From Candidatus Gastranaerophilales bacterium (lineage in GTDB: Bacteria > Cyanobacteriota > Vampirovibrionia > Gastranaerophilales > Gastranaerophilaceae): a stretch of 6,357 nt of DNA. The stretch is taken from NCBI GenBank assembly GCA_944323945.1, contig CALUUL010000087.1, forward strand, positions 1-6,357. The letters run 5' to 3'. The translations under genes were made by a program, and so were the position numbers. How positions within the stretch are numbered: the stretch's first letter is position 1; every line of letters starts with the position of its first letter. The notes under the pieces are model-generated. The model was not told where the DNA came from. It ran no database searches and saw only the letters and a program-made list of their open reading frames with translations. Positions 6,259 to 6,357 of this stretch are shown one piece after another.

Positions 6259-6357
6259 GGCTAGTGTTTTTATGTCCTTCCTTAAAGTCTTCTATAAACT
6301 TTTTATTCTTTTCGCAATATTCTTGAAATGTCTTTATTCTGAAAAATACTTCATCAC
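6251..6357 (-). CDS. C-terminal end of an unidentified protein (5' part beyond the window)
   Basis: A minus-strand frame is open from the window edge to a TAA at 6253-6251 and encodes 34 complete codons: DEVFFRIKTFQEYCEKNKKF followed by IEDFKEGHKNTSHE. The composition (Lys/Glu/Phe-rich, amphipathic) resembles a soluble helical C-terminus and is typical of coding sequence in this genome. No start codon in this frame occurs in the visible part, so the gene extends to the right. Its last codons overlap the start of the 351-residue gene by 8 bases, and the AAGGAAGGA that may serve the downstream start lies within it, which suggests an operon with translational coupling. The fragment is too short to name. 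It could also be a chance open frame, though the overlap pattern argues against that. Confidence 0.6.
   Translation of the reverse strand, partial: DEVFFRIKTFQEYCEKNKKFIEDFKEGHKNTSHE

Overview
The window comes from a strongly AT-rich bacterial chromosome that uses the standard genetic code and Shine-Dalgarno-led starts. The genes (a TrhP/YegQ-type U32 protein, a YqeG-type HAD phosphatase, a B12-type radical SAM protein and a small thioredoxin) suggest a low-GC, probably anaerobic or gut-associated bacterium. A lineage related to Gastranaerophilales/Vampirovibrionia (non-photosynthetic relatives of Cyanobacteria) or to Clostridia would fit, but no marker gene here settles it. No rRNA, tRNA, IS element, phage gene or CRISPR array was seen, and no gap longer than 300 bases lacks a gene.

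Left and centre (1-5153, plus strand): five genes run head to tail. First is the C-terminal part of a polytopic membrane protein resembling GT-C/ArnT-like glycosyltransferases; its reading frame is open to the window edge, so its start lies outside. After 20 bp comes a U32 protein whose sequence closely follows TrhP (YegQ), the tRNA U34 hydroxylation factor. This overlaps by 4 bases (ATGA) with a YqeG/Gep4-family HAD phosphatase, probably a phosphatidylglycerophosphate phosphatase. A radical SAM protein with a B12-binding-like N-terminus follows after 25 bp, with an unusual CX4CX2C cluster motif. A 101-residue thioredoxin-fold protein (WCGYC) ends the series; its start is best placed at 4848, and a possible promoter of its own lies at 4741-4770.

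Right (5159-6357, minus strand): a hairpin plus T-tract, oriented as a terminator for minus-strand transcription, sits between the convergent blocks. Beyond it is an unrecognised 351-residue, Gly/Ala-rich, probably membrane-associated protein with a compact Cys/His cluster. It is preceded by the C-terminal end of another minus-strand gene that runs off the window and overlaps it by 8 bases, so the two are probably co-transcribed.

Functionally the plus-strand genes look like a housekeeping cluster (tRNA modification, phospholipid synthesis, cell envelope) rather than one dedicated pathway. The parts most worth following up are the radical SAM and thioredoxin proteins with atypical active-site motifs, and the unrecognised minus-strand gene pair.
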